Below, in pieces: positions 24,747 through 35,060 of a stretch of DNA of 64,000 bases. Every line of letters starts with the position of its first letter. Within the stretch, counting starts at the first letter, position 1. A program made the translations under genes and the position numbers. Source of the DNA: Pseudonocardia sp. DSM 110487 (lineage in GTDB: Bacteria > Actinomycetota > Actinomycetes > Mycobacteriales > Pseudonocardiaceae); NCBI RefSeq assembly GCF_019468565.1, contig NZ_CP080521.1:4898001-4962000 (forward strand). Direction: 5' to 3'. The notes below the pieces were generated by a model. The model ran no database searches and was not told where the DNA came from. It saw only the letters and a program-made list of their open reading frames with translations.

Positions 24747-26261
24747 CTACAGCTGCTGCACAGCCCGCGCCAAGGTGACGAGGCCCGCCACCCGGTCGGT
24801 GAAGTGCAGCCGCAGCACGCGCCGTCCGCGGGCGGCGAGCGCGGCGGCGTCGGCCGCCGCGAGCCCCTGCTGCACCGCGTCGAGTGCGGCGGCGGCCTCC
24901 GGGCGGAGGCCCGGGTCGTCGGGATCGGCGGTGAGCTGGCAGACCAGCACGTCGCCCGGGCCGCCCTTGGCATGCTGTCCGCTGCCAGGGAGGCAGCGGG
25001 GCGCCCACCCGAACGTGGTGGGCAGGCCGGTGCGGCGGGCCAGCTCGGCGCGCAGCACGGCGGCGGAGGCGTCCTCGATCCGGTCGAGGTAGGCGTGGAC
25101 CGCGAGGTGGCGAGCCCCGCTGCCGTCATCCGGGTCCACCAGCGCGGCCCCGACGAAGACACGCAGCGCGTCGGCGACGGTTGCGGTGCTCGCCGGCAGC
25201 CAGTCACCGGCGTGGACGGCCACCCCCGCTTCGGTGAACGCCGGCCCGTGGTTCGTGACGGCGGCGGGCGCGGCGAGCGCGTCCGCCCGATCGGTGGGGT
25301 CGACGCTCAGCACGTGCGCCGCCGCCGCGACCGCGTGTTGCCAGGTGGCCATCTGCTCGGCCACCGATCCGCGGGTGGCGAACGTCGCTCCGGGCACGTC
25401 CCCCAGCCCGACGGCGGGCAGAGTGCCCCATTCCGGGGCATTCGGGCCTTCCACCACCACCGGCAGCGGGCCATGGCCGTCCTTGCCGAGACCGCCGGCC
25501 ACGAGCTGTGCGGCCCACTCTGCGAGTGCGGGCGCGTCCGGTGCGGCGAGCGCGAACGCGGGGGCCGAGGCGAGCAGCGCACCGAGGCCGAGGGCGTCCC
25601 CGCCAGCGGTGCCGAGCTCGGCCCGGATCGCGCCCGCTTCGGCGAGCACCGCCCCGACGTCGACGCCCGCGAGCCCGGCGGGTACGAGCGCGTACCCGGT
25701 GAACGCCGCCCATGGACCGTCGACGTCGTCCGGCGCGAGTACGACGACCGTGCCGGCCGGGCTGGCGTGTTCCGGCAGCAGGGGCCCGTCGGGCGGCGTG
25801 ACGACCACGGTGTGCGCCTGCGGGTCGAGGCCCTCGGCACGGAACGCCGCGTGCGCCATGTCGCGCAGCAGCCGCACCGGCTCCGGGTCCTCACCGGGCG
25901 GGACCGATACGACGAGCACCGTGGCCGCGAGCTCGCCTGCCAGTGCGTCGGCCACCTGGGGCGGGTCGGTGGTGTCGAGGACGACCAGCCGGGGATCGGA
26001 CCCGGTGAGCGCCTCGGCGGCGACCCCGGTGCCACCCGCCGCGGCGAGGACGACGCGCACCTGCCCGGCCACGCGGCGCTGCTCGGCCAGCGCCGCAATC
26101 TCGCCGACCAGCGGCCGCGCCGCGCGCACGGCGCCCGTCCACCCGGGTCGGGCGACCCTGGGCCACAGGGCCGGGTCGCCGTCCGCGATGCGGGCAGCGA
26201 CGTCGCCCCCGACGAGGCGCGCGAGCAGCTCCGCCTCGGATGGCACCGGTCGCGCGGTCAC
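24747..26261 (-). CDS. pgi: Glucose-6-phosphate isomerase-like protein with degenerate active site
   Basis: This sits where actinobacteria carry pgi and has the two-SIS-domain layout (504 residues). The first SIS segment reads VVLAAAGGTGVAAEALTG and is followed by LDTTDPP. The last conserved block GSGQHAKGGPG keeps the lysine of the C-terminal active-site motif. Two key elements are missing. The GGRYS signature is replaced by DDVDGPWAAFTGYALVP. The catalytic glutamate of the ESTGK/ESNGK motif is replaced in LVAGGLGKDGHGPLP. It may be weakly active, have changed substrate, or be a regulatory relic; a canonical pgi should then exist elsewhere. It begins 27 bases after tal. Confidence 0.72.
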   Translation of the reverse strand: MTARPVPSEAELLARLVGGDVAARIADGDPALWPRVARPGWTGAVRAARPLVGEIAALAEQRRVAGQVRVVLAAAGGTGVAAEALTGSDPRLVVLDTTDPPQVADALAGELAATVLVVSVPPGEDPEPVRLLRDMAHAAFRAEGLDPQAHTVVVTPPDGPLLPEHASPAGTVVVLAPDDVDGPWAAFTGYALVPAGLAGVDVGAVLAEAGAIRAELGTAGGDALGLGALLASAPAFALAAPDAPALAEWAAQLVAGGLGKDGHGPLPVVVEGPNAPEWGTLPAVGLGDVPGATFATRGSVAEQMATWQHAVAAAAHVLSVDPTDRADALAAPAAVTNHGPAFTEAGVAVHAGDWLPASTATVADALRVFVGAALVDPDDGSGARHLAVHAYLDRIEDASAAVLRAELARRTGLPTTFGWAPRCLPGSGQHAKGGPGDVLVCQLTADPDDPGLRPEAAAALDAVQQGLAAADAAALAARGRRVLRLHFTDRVAGLVTLARAVQQL

Positions 26262-26288
26262 CCCTTGTCCCTTCCTGGCTCGCTGCTG

Positions 26289-27398
26289 CTAGCGCGCCTG
26301 CCGCAGCTGCTCGGTGACCGTGTCGCCGAGCTCGGTCCAGGACTTCTCGAACTTGTCGACGCCCTCGTCCTCCAGCACCCGGAACACGTCGGGCAGGTCG
26401 ATACCGGCCCGCTCCAGCGCGTCGAACACCTCCTGCGCCTCGGCGCCGGTGCCGGTGACGCGGTCACCCTGCACCTCGCCGTGGTCGCCGAAGGCCAGCA
26501 GCGTCTTCTCCGGCATCGTGTTGACGGTGTCGGCGACGACGAGCTCGGTGACGTAGAGGGTGTCGGAGTAGTCCGGGTTCTTGACGCCGGTGGAGGCCCA
26601 CAGCGGCCGCTGCGGCCGGGCGCCCTTGGCCTCGAGGGCCTTCCACCGCTCGGACGAGAAGACCTCCTCGAACGCCGCGTAGGCGAGGCGGGAGTTCGCG
26701 ACGCCCGCCTTGCCGCGGAGCGCGAGGGCGTCGGAGGATCCAATCGCCTCGAGACGCTTGTCGATCTCGGTGTCGACGCGGGAGACGAAGAAGCTCGCCA
26801 CGGAGGCGATGCTCGCGAGCTGGTGCCCGTTGGCGGCGGCCTGCTCGAGGCCATCGAGGTAGGCGCCCATGACGGCGCGGTAGCGCTCGACGGAGAAGAT
26901 CAGCGTGACGTTCACGCTCACGCCCTCGGCGAGCGCCCGGGTGATCGCCGGCAGGCCCTCCGCGGTGGCCGGGATCTTGACCAGCAGGTTGGGGCGGTCC
27001 ACGGCCTTCCAGAGGTCGAGGGCCTGGGCCACCGTGGCCTCGGTGTCGCGGGCGAGGCCGGGGTCGACCTCGAGCGAGACGCGCCCGTCGACGCCGTTCG
27101 TGGTCTCCCACGTGCCGCTGAAGACGTCGCAGGCCTGCTGGACGTCGGACACGGTGATCTCGCGGACGGCGTCCTCGACCGAGGCGCCTCGCGAGGCCAG
27201 CTCGCGGACCTGGGCGTCGTACGCGGAGCCCTTCGCCAGTGCCGCCGCGAAGATCGTGGGGTTGGTGGTGACGCCGACGACGTGCTTGTCGGTGATCAGC
27301 TCCTGCAGGTTGCCGCTGTTCAGGCGCTCGCGGGACAGGTCGTCCAGCCAGATGGACACACCGGCCGCTGCCAGCTGTCCGAGTCGCTCGTTGCTCAT
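26289..27398 (-). CDS. tal: Transaldolase
   Basis: Transfers a dihydroxyacetone unit between sugar phosphates in the non-oxidative pentose-phosphate pathway. The 369-residue TalB/TalC-like protein of actinobacterial type has VTTNPTIFAAALAKG near residue 45, NLLVKIPATAEG with the Schiff-base lysine, and FFVSRVDTEIDKRL. The ATG at 27398 lies just after GGAGGAG; an upstream in-frame TTG lies inside that site and is less likely. It starts 28 bases after the tkt stop. Confidence 0.95.
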   Translation of the reverse strand: MSNERLGQLAAAGVSIWLDDLSRERLNSGNLQELITDKHVVGVTTNPTIFAAALAKGSAYDAQVRELASRGASVEDAVREITVSDVQQACDVFSGTWETTNGVDGRVSLEVDPGLARDTEATVAQALDLWKAVDRPNLLVKIPATAEGLPAITRALAEGVSVNVTLIFSVERYRAVMGAYLDGLEQAAANGHQLASIASVASFFVSRVDTEIDKRLEAIGSSDALALRGKAGVANSRLAYAAFEEVFSSERWKALEAKGARPQRPLWASTGVKNPDYSDTLYVTELVVADTVNTMPEKTLLAFGDHGEVQGDRVTGTGAEAQEVFDALERAGIDLPDVFRVLEDEGVDKFEKSWTELGDTVTEQLRQAR

Positions 27399-27426
27399 GG
27401 GATGTTCCTCCTCCAAGGAGAATGAC

Positions 27427-29514
<2,088 letters not shown>

Positions 29515-29700
29515 AGCTCTTCCCTCGGTTCGGATGGGGATATGCAGGCGGTACGCCCCGATGCGACCGCTCGCGCTGACTCGCTCCGCGGCCAGCCTAG
29601 TCGCGTACGCGGGCTGTGTGTGATCTCCCGCCGCACGGTCGGCAGGGGTCTACCCGGCCGATGGGTGCGGCATGCCCCGGGCTACCATCGACAAGCCGTA

Positions 29701-29722
29701 GAACTCGGGATCGGCCGAGTTC
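29701..29722. promoter_or_regulatory. Small inverted repeat in the ctaB leader
   Basis: GAACTCGG-GATCGG-CCGAGTTC forms an 8-bp perfect hairpin or operator 21 bases before the ctaB start, in the 229-base divergent region between tkt and ctaB. A TACCAT hexamer at 29683-29688 is a possible -10 box just upstream. Function is unproven. Confidence 0.35.
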
Positions 29723-29743
29723 CCCACCACGCGGATCGAGGTT

Positions 29744-30709
29744 GTGCCGGTGACTCTGCCCGTGTCCCGCTCGGGCCACCCCGCGCAGGGTTCCCCCGGT
29801 GCCCGGCGGGCCGGCTGGGAGCGGTTGCGGGACACCGTGCGCGCCTACCTCGGGCTCACGAAGACCCGGATCATCGAGCAGTTGCTCGTGGTCACGGTGC
29901 CTGCGATGTTCCTCGCGGAGCGCGGCGTGCCGCCGGTGCTGCTGATCGGCGCCACGCTGCTGGGCGGCGCGATGGCCGCCGCCAGCGCGCACGCACTCAA
30001 CTGCGTGGTCGACGCCGACATCGACGCCGTCATGAAGCGCACCAGCCGCAGGCCGCTCGCCAAGGGGCAGGTGCCCACCCGGCACGCGCTGGTGTTCGGG
30101 CTCGTGCTGGGCGTGCTGTCGGCGGTGTGGCTAGGGCTCACCACCAACTGGCTGGCCGCGGGCCTCTCGGTGGCCGCCATCGCGTTCTACGTGCTCGTCT
30201 ACACGCTCCTGCTGAAGCGGCGCACCTCGCAGAACATCGTGTGGGGCGGCGCGGCCGGCTGCATGCCGGTGGTGATCGGCTGGGCCGCGGTCACCGGCTC
30301 GGTCGAGTGGCCCGCGCTGGTGATGTTCGGTGTGATCTTCTTCTGGACGCCGCCGCACTTCTGGGCGCTCGCCATGCGCTACAAGGAGGACTACGCCGCG
30401 GCGAAGGTCCCGATGCTGCCGGTCGTGGTGCCGCCGGAGGAGGTGTCGCGGCGCATCGTCATCTACTCGTGGGTGATGGCGGCGTGGTCGCTCCTGCTCC
30501 TCCCGTCCACCTCATGGATCTATGCGGCCGTCGCGGCGCTGGGCGGCACCTGGTTCGTGCTGCAGGCCCACCGCCTGCACCGCGGTGTGCTGGCAGGGGT
30601 GGAGACGCGCCCCATGCGCCTGTTCCACCTGTCGAACATGTACCTCTGCTGCCTCTTCGCCGCCATCGCGGTGGACGCGGCGATCGGGCTCCCGGTCCTC
30701 GCGTTCTAG
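29744..30709 (+). CDS. ctaB: Protoheme IX farnesyltransferase (heme O synthase)
   Basis: A UbiA-family membrane enzyme that adds a farnesyl group to heme B to make heme O for cytochrome oxidase. The 321-residue protein has about nine membrane spans. The first aspartate-rich motif is NCVVDADIDAVMKRTSRRPLA, written here in two parts as NCVVDADID and MKRTSRRPLA. The second conserved loop is YTLLLKRRTSQNIVWGG, followed by YKEDYAAAKVPMLPVV. The start is GTG 29744; a GTG at 29750 has better spacing from the GAGG at 29737 and is an alternative. It acts with CtaA, encoded at 41.7-42.6 kb. Confidence 0.95.
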   Translation: MPVTLPVSRSGHPAQGSPGARRAGWERLRDTVRAYLGLTKTRIIEQLLVVTVPAMFLAERGVPPVLLIGATLLGGAMAAASAHALNCVVDADIDAVMKRTSRRPLAKGQVPTRHALVFGLVLGVLSAVWLGLTTNWLAAGLSVAAIAFYVLVYTLLLKRRTSQNIVWGGAAGCMPVVIGWAAVTGSVEWPALVMFGVIFFWTPPHFWALAMRYKEDYAAAKVPMLPVVVPPEEVSRRIVIYSWVMAAWSLLLLPSTSWIYAAVAALGGTWFVLQAHRLHRGVLAGVETRPMRLFHLSNMYLCCLFAAIAVDAAIGLPVLAF

Positions 30710-30764
30710 GCGCTCCTGGGGCGTCGGGCCCTCGGGGCGCCGCGGATCGGGGGGCTGGCGGGGA

Positions 30765-30938
30765 CCTTCGGTGGCGCCGCGCAGTGTGCGGGGCCGCCCC
30801 TCAGAGGTCAAGGGCGCCTTCGGCGTCGCTTCGCGATCGCTGCGCGACCCTTGACCTCTGAGCCTCTGCGGCCCCTGAGGGCAAGCTGCGCGGGCAGGCC
30901 AAGGGCCTGCCCTCATGGGCGCGCGGCGCCACCGAAGG
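30765..30938. repeat. Nested palindromic element A
   Basis: The outer arms are a perfect 18-bp inverted repeat: CCTTCGGTGGCGCCGCGC at 30765-30782 and its complement at 30921-30938. Inside are an 8-bp stem (30790-30797 with 30868-30875), a 15-bp perfect stem (30800-30814 plus flank with 30848-30862) and a 9-bp hairpin (30892-30900 with 30904-30912). The whole would fold into a branched structure. It lies 55 bases downstream of ctaB. It may be a repeat family member or a structured RNA. Confidence 0.7.
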
Positions 30939-30950
30939 CGGTCTCGCGGA

Positions 30951-31108
30951 CATGATCAGGGCTTCGGCGCGAAACCGGTCAAATACGGCCGGCAATGCAC
31001 CCAGGCGATGATCAGGGGCAGCGACCGGCCCGCGGCAACCGAGAAGATCACCAGATGGGTGCCCCCACGGCCGTATGTGGCCGGGCATGCAACGGTCCGA
31101 TGATCATG
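30951..31108. repeat. Imperfect palindromic element B
   Basis: Two 53-base arms (30951-31003 and 31056-31108) are inverted copies with about 35 of 53 positions matching. The ends are perfect (CATGATCA and TGATCATG), as are two internal blocks (ATACGGCCG and GCACCCA). A 52-base centre separates the arms. The layout resembles a decayed short inverted-repeat mobile element or a long hairpin RNA. Confidence 0.55.
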
Positions 31109-31148
31109 CCGATGATGAGGCCGCCGCACCGTCGTGGCCGAGCCGACC

Positions 31149-31829
31149 TCAGCCCGCGAAGCGCGTCGCGGCGTCGTGCAGGCAGGTCGTGAGCTCGTCG
31201 GGCGTGGACAGGAACGGCGAGTGGTCTGCCGGCAGGCCGTACACATGGCGGCACGGCGTCCGCTCCGCCATCCAGCGCTGCGTGGCGGGCCCGAGTGCCC
31301 GGTCCTTCTCGCACACGACGTAGACCTTCGGCACGCGGCCGAAGCCCTCGGCGGTGAGGGTTGTGGGGGAGCCGCCGGTCGGCACGAGGGGCTCCGGTGT
31401 CAGGCGGGCGGCGGCCATGGCGGCGTCCTCGGGGGAGCACTCGCCGTAGAACACGACCTCCGGGTCCCGCACGGTCCGGATCCGGTGCACCGGGTCCACG
31501 ACGAGGTGCGCGCCGAGGATGGACTCGGTGTCCCGGCGGGCGGCGTCGGGCGGGAGCTCGCCGTCGGGGAGGAGGAAGGCCGAGACGTAGCAGGCCAGCG
31601 CCACGTGATCGGGGCGGCGCTCGGCGGCGGCGGAGACCAGCATTCCCGACGACGAGTGTCCGACCAGCACCACGGGCGCGGTTTCGGCGTCGATCTCGTG
31701 GAGTACGTCGTCGAGGTCGGGGTGGTCCGGCGTGTGGACGGCGTGGCCGAGCTCGCGCAGGCGCGGGGCGACGCGTTCCCAGCACCACGAGCCGTGCCAT
31801 GCGGCGTGCAAGAGTACGAATGCGTGCAT
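31149..31829 (-). CDS. Alpha/beta-fold hydrolase
   Basis: A 226-residue single-domain alpha/beta hydrolase of the salicylate/pyrethroid-esterase-like type. The N-terminal strand FVLLHAAWHGSWCWERV carries the oxyanion-hole region. The nucleophile elbow VLVGHSSSGM provides the serine, and the catalytic histidine is in LPADHSPFLSTP. The ATG at 31829 gives the normal family N-terminus; ATGs at 31841 and 31862 are in frame but lie inside a 19-bp palindrome that also includes the chosen start. No ribosome-binding site is visible. It follows the formaldehyde dehydrogenase gene on the same strand. Confidence 0.85.
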   Translation of the reverse strand: MHAFVLLHAAWHGSWCWERVAPRLRELGHAVHTPDHPDLDDVLHEIDAETAPVVLVGHSSSGMLVSAAAERRPDHVALACYVSAFLLPDGELPPDAARRDTESILGAHLVVDPVHRIRTVRDPEVVFYGECSPEDAAMAAARLTPEPLVPTGGSPTTLTAEGFGRVPKVYVVCEKDRALGPATQRWMAERTPCRHVYGLPADHSPFLSTPDELTTCLHDAATRFAG

Positions 31830-31862
31830 ATCGCACACCATACGTGTGCGATATGCACGCAT
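31820..31862. terminator. Perfect 19-bp inverted repeat between fdhA and the hydrolase gene
   Basis: Arms 31820-31838 and 31844-31862 are perfectly complementary around a 5-base loop (CATAC). It begins 12 bases after the fdhA stop and includes the start codons of the downstream hydrolase gene. It could terminate the fdhA message, hide the hydrolase start in a hairpin, or serve as a regulator site. There is no clear T-run. Confidence 0.55.
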
Positions 31863-31874
31863 CAGTCGGGCCTG

Positions 31875-33089
31875 TTACGCCGGGATCATCCCGTGCGGGT
31901 CGAGCACGTACTTGCGCGCGGCGCCCTGGTCGAACTCCTGGTAGCCGCGCGGGGCGTCGTCGAGCGGGATGACGGTGGCGTTGACCGCCTTCGCGATCTG
32001 CGCCTTGCCATACAGGATGCTCATCATCAGCCCGCGGTTGTACTTCAGCACCGGACACTGGCCCGTGGTGAAGGAATGGCTCTTCGCCCAGCCCAGGCCG
32101 AGGCGGACCTTGAGCGTGCCCTCCTTGGCGTCCGCGTCGGCGGCGCCGGGGTCGCCGGTGACGTAGAGGCCCGGGATGCCGAGCCGCCCACCGGCCCGTG
32201 TGATCGACATGACCGAGTTCAGCACGGCCGCAGGCTGCTCGCCCGCACCCGCGCCGTGTCCGGACGCCTCGAACCCCACGGCGTCGACCGCGCAGTCGAC
32301 CTCGTTCGTGCCGAGGATCTCCGCGATCTGGTCCTCCAATGTGGCGTCCAGGGAGATGTCGACCGTCTCGCAGCCGAACGAGCGGGCCTGTTCGAGCCGC
32401 TGCTTGTTGAGGTCTCCGACGATGACGACCGCGGCACCGAGGAGCTGCGCCGAGTGGGCCGCGGCGAGCCCGACCGGCCCCGCGCCCGCGATGTAGACCG
32501 TCGAGCCGGTGGTCACGCCCGCCGAGTAGGCGCCGTGATAGCCGGTGGGGAAGATGTCCGACAGCATCGTCAGGTCGAGGATCTTCTCGAGGGCCTGGCC
32601 GCGGTCCGGGAACTTCAGGCAGTTGTAGTCGGCGAACGGGACCATCACGTACTCGGCCTGCCCGCCTTCCCAGCCGCCCATGTCGACGTAGCCGTACGCC
32701 GATCCGGCGCGGGCCGGGTTGACGTTCAGGCAGACGCCCGACTGCCCCTCCCGGCAGTTGCGGCACCGCCCGCACGCGATGTTGAACGGCACCGAGACGA
32801 TGTCACCGACGTCGAGGAACTGCACGTCCTCGCCCTTCTCGACGATCTCCCCCGTGATCTCGTGGCCGAGCGTCTGCCCGGCGGGAGCTGTGGTGCGCCC
32901 GCGCACCATGTGCTGATCGGAGCCGCAGATGTTGGTCGCGACGTTCCGCAGGATCACCCCGTGCACGGCCTTCTGGGACAGCCCCTTGCCCTTCGCGACG
33001 TCGGCAGGCACCTCGAGCTTCGGCGGGTCGTGGTCCTCGACGACGACCCTGCCGGGCTCCTTGTAGACGACGATCTTGTTTCCACCCAT
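31875..33089 (-). CDS. fdhA: Glutathione-independent formaldehyde dehydrogenase (zinc ADH family)
   Basis: A 404-residue zinc-dependent medium-chain dehydrogenase close to the Pseudomonas-type formaldehyde dehydrogenase or dismutase, which needs no thiol cofactor. The catalytic zinc residues lie in TNICGSDQHMVRG and LGHEITGEIVEKG. The structural zinc loop is CGRCRNCREGQSGVC, and the NAD motif is YIAGAGPVGLAAA. The N-terminus MGGNKIVVYKEPGRVVVED is typical. A GAGGTGG ribosome-binding site precedes the ATG. It probably detoxifies formaldehyde or another aldehyde released by nearby catabolism; that link is inferred. Confidence 0.88.
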   Translation of the reverse strand: MGGNKIVVYKEPGRVVVEDHDPPKLEVPADVAKGKGLSQKAVHGVILRNVATNICGSDQHMVRGRTTAPAGQTLGHEITGEIVEKGEDVQFLDVGDIVSVPFNIACGRCRNCREGQSGVCLNVNPARAGSAYGYVDMGGWEGGQAEYVMVPFADYNCLKFPDRGQALEKILDLTMLSDIFPTGYHGAYSAGVTTGSTVYIAGAGPVGLAAAHSAQLLGAAVVIVGDLNKQRLEQARSFGCETVDISLDATLEDQIAEILGTNEVDCAVDAVGFEASGHGAGAGEQPAAVLNSVMSITRAGGRLGIPGLYVTGDPGAADADAKEGTLKVRLGLGWAKSHSFTTGQCPVLKYNRGLMMSILYGKAQIAKAVNATVIPLDDAPRGYQEFDQGAARKYVLDPHGMIPA

Positions 33090-33167
33090 GTGTGGTCCAC
33101 CTCACTTTTTTTCCGTCCCCTGGTCCTACTCCCCGGCCGGTCGAGGTCACAAGACGGCCACACGGAC

Positions 33168-35057
33168 TCATCGCCAGGCGGGTCGGGTCGGCGCGGGCAG
33201 CCCCGTCTCGGCCTCGCACCGGGCGAGCAGCTCGTCGATGGAGGGCCCCTTGTCGAACACCGGCAGCGGGTCGGGGCGGGCCGCCCGCAGCCGGGCGCGC
33301 AGCGCTTCGGTGGCGTTGACGTCCACCTCGATGTCCAGGAGCGGGTCGCCGCCGGTGGTGCACACGACCCCGTAGCGCCGGGCGCCTTCCGGCGTGACGA
33401 GACCCCGCCGGGCCTCGAGCGCCACGAGGTCCGGGTCGCGGGCGAGCGGATCACCCCAGCCACCGCCGCCCCACGTGACGAAGTGCAGGACGTCACCGTG
33501 CGCGACTGGCACGTCATGGCACTTCGCCGGAAGCACCTGCCGGGAACCGTCGGCGCGCTCGATCCACTTCGTGCCCCGCGCGCCGGGCTCGCCGCCGTTC
33601 ACGCCCCATGGGTAGGTGAGCCAGCGGTCGTCGAGAATGGCGATGGTGCCCGGCTCCTCGAACAGGTAGGCGATGTCGACCCCGTTGCCGCCGCGGTGCA
33701 ATCCGACACCGCCGGAGTCCGGCACGGTCTGCCAGTTCTCGACGCGCAGTGGGTAGTACGACTCCAGGAACTCGCAGGGGATGTTGACGAAGCTGGGCCA
33801 GAGCGAGTGCCCGTCCGGGCCGTCACCGAGCGGCCTGCCCGGGATGCCGCCGAAGCCGATCGAGTAGAGCTGGAACCACTCGCCGGCGCGGTCGCCGGTG
33901 GTGTAGTGGCCCGAGTACAGGAAGTGCGGGCTGGAGGAGAAGCCCGCCGCGTTCAGCAGCGCCGGGTTCGTCTGCCCGAGCAGCCCGCCGAACAGGTCGA
34001 ACACCCGCCCGATGCCGTGGCTGCGGCCGCTGAGCGGGGCGGGATGGCGCGGCTTCCAGAACGAGCCGTCCGGGATGGTGACGTCGACCAGCGGGTAGAA
34101 GCCGTCGTTCCAGAGGATCTGCGGATCCGCCACGGTGATCAGATAGATGCCGAAGAACATCCGGGCCAGGTTCTCGTTGAGGTAGTAGCTCACGGGCCCG
34201 GCGGCCTGCGGTGCGGAGCCGGTGAAGTCGAGGTGCACCTTCTCCCCGTGGCGGGTGAGCGAGAGCGTGAGCTCGTAGGGGCCGTTGCCGACGCCGTCGT
34301 CGCAGAGGTAGTCGGTGAAGCTGATCGTCCTTCCGTCCTCGAACACCGCGGCGAGCAGCACCTTCATCGCGTCGTAGTTGCGCTGCAGCAACGCGTCGAG
34401 CGCTGACAGGTACGTGGCGGTGCCGAACCGTTGGCACATCTCCACGACCCTGCGGGCGCCGGTGCGGCACGCGGCGACGAGGCCGTCGAGGTCGGCGCGG
34501 TTCCAGTCCGGCGTCCGCACCTGGTTGAGGATGATCCGCAGGGCGTCGGTGTTGAGCTCGCCGCCCCGGTAGAGCTTGAACGGCGGGATCACCACGCCCT
34601 CTTCGTAGATGGTGCGGGCGTCGGTGGGCATCGAACACGGCGTCTTGCCGCCCACGTCGGTCATGTGGCCGAACATCGAGGCCCAGCCGACCACGCGGCC
34701 CTCGTGGTAGATCGGCATCACGAGGAGCCAGTCGTTGGCGTGGCTGATCGCGGCAGCGCAGGCGTACGGGTCCGAGGTGAGCAGCACGTCGCCCTCGCCG
34801 ACGGTGTCGCCGAAGCCGGCGAGGAAGTCGGGGACGGACAGGCCGAACTGGCCGACCACCATCTTCCCGCTCGGGTCGGCGATCAGCGGGAACTCGTCGT
34901 GCTGCTCGCGGATCCCCGGGGAGAGCGCGGTGCGCAGCAGCACGCCGTCCATCTCGTATCGGGCGTTGCGGAGGCCGTTCTCGATCAGGTCGAGGGTGAC
35001 CGGGTCGACCTCGACCCGGTCGACGTGGCCAGTGGCGGTCTCGATGATGCGGGCCAT
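33168..35057 (-). CDS. hyuB: Hydantoinase/oxoprolinase B-type subunit
   Basis: The B subunit (629 residues) of the N-methylhydantoinase/5-oxoprolinase/acetone carboxylase superfamily. It pairs with subunit A for ATP-dependent ring opening or carboxylation. Family segments are RTALSPGIREQHDEFPLIAD, GDVLLTSDPYACAAAISHAND, GHMTDVGGKTPCSMPTDA and EEGVVIPPFKLY. The ATG at 35057 is 3 bases after the hyuA stop. The substrate of this pair cannot be told from sequence; hydantoins, oxoproline or a lactam are possible. Confidence 0.87.
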   Translation of the reverse strand: MARIIETATGHVDRVEVDPVTLDLIENGLRNARYEMDGVLLRTALSPGIREQHDEFPLIADPSGKMVVGQFGLSVPDFLAGFGDTVGEGDVLLTSDPYACAAAISHANDWLLVMPIYHEGRVVGWASMFGHMTDVGGKTPCSMPTDARTIYEEGVVIPPFKLYRGGELNTDALRIILNQVRTPDWNRADLDGLVAACRTGARRVVEMCQRFGTATYLSALDALLQRNYDAMKVLLAAVFEDGRTISFTDYLCDDGVGNGPYELTLSLTRHGEKVHLDFTGSAPQAAGPVSYYLNENLARMFFGIYLITVADPQILWNDGFYPLVDVTIPDGSFWKPRHPAPLSGRSHGIGRVFDLFGGLLGQTNPALLNAAGFSSSPHFLYSGHYTTGDRAGEWFQLYSIGFGGIPGRPLGDGPDGHSLWPSFVNIPCEFLESYYPLRVENWQTVPDSGGVGLHRGGNGVDIAYLFEEPGTIAILDDRWLTYPWGVNGGEPGARGTKWIERADGSRQVLPAKCHDVPVAHGDVLHFVTWGGGGWGDPLARDPDLVALEARRGLVTPEGARRYGVVCTTGGDPLLDIEVDVNATEALRARLRAARPDPLPVFDKGPSIDELLARCEAETGLPAPTRPAWR

Positions 35058-35060
35058 GGC

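Larger units (their letters stand above)
30710..31148. other. Non-coding region between ctaB and a convergent hydrolase gene
   Basis: I see no convincing gene in these 439 bases. Short open frames here run through palindromes and have no recognisable domain. The stretch is almost filled by two palindromic structures listed separately (30765-30938 and 30951-31108). They could be dispersed repeats, a structured RNA, or a strong transcription barrier between convergent genes. Confidence 0.7.

Noticed and set aside
24747..27398. A fused Tal-Pgi bifunctional protein
   Set aside because: tal and pgi are separate genes with 27 bases, a stop and a new start between them.
24723..27425. A 900-codon open frame on the plus strand opposite pgi and tal
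   Set aside because: It lies wholly antisense to well-supported genes and shows the histidine/arginine/valine-rich composition typical of antisense shadows.
30801..31088. A 95-codon open frame on the minus strand in the ctaB-hydrolase gap
   Set aside because: It runs through palindromic elements A and B, has no recognisable domain or ribosome-binding site, and its sequence reflects the repeats.
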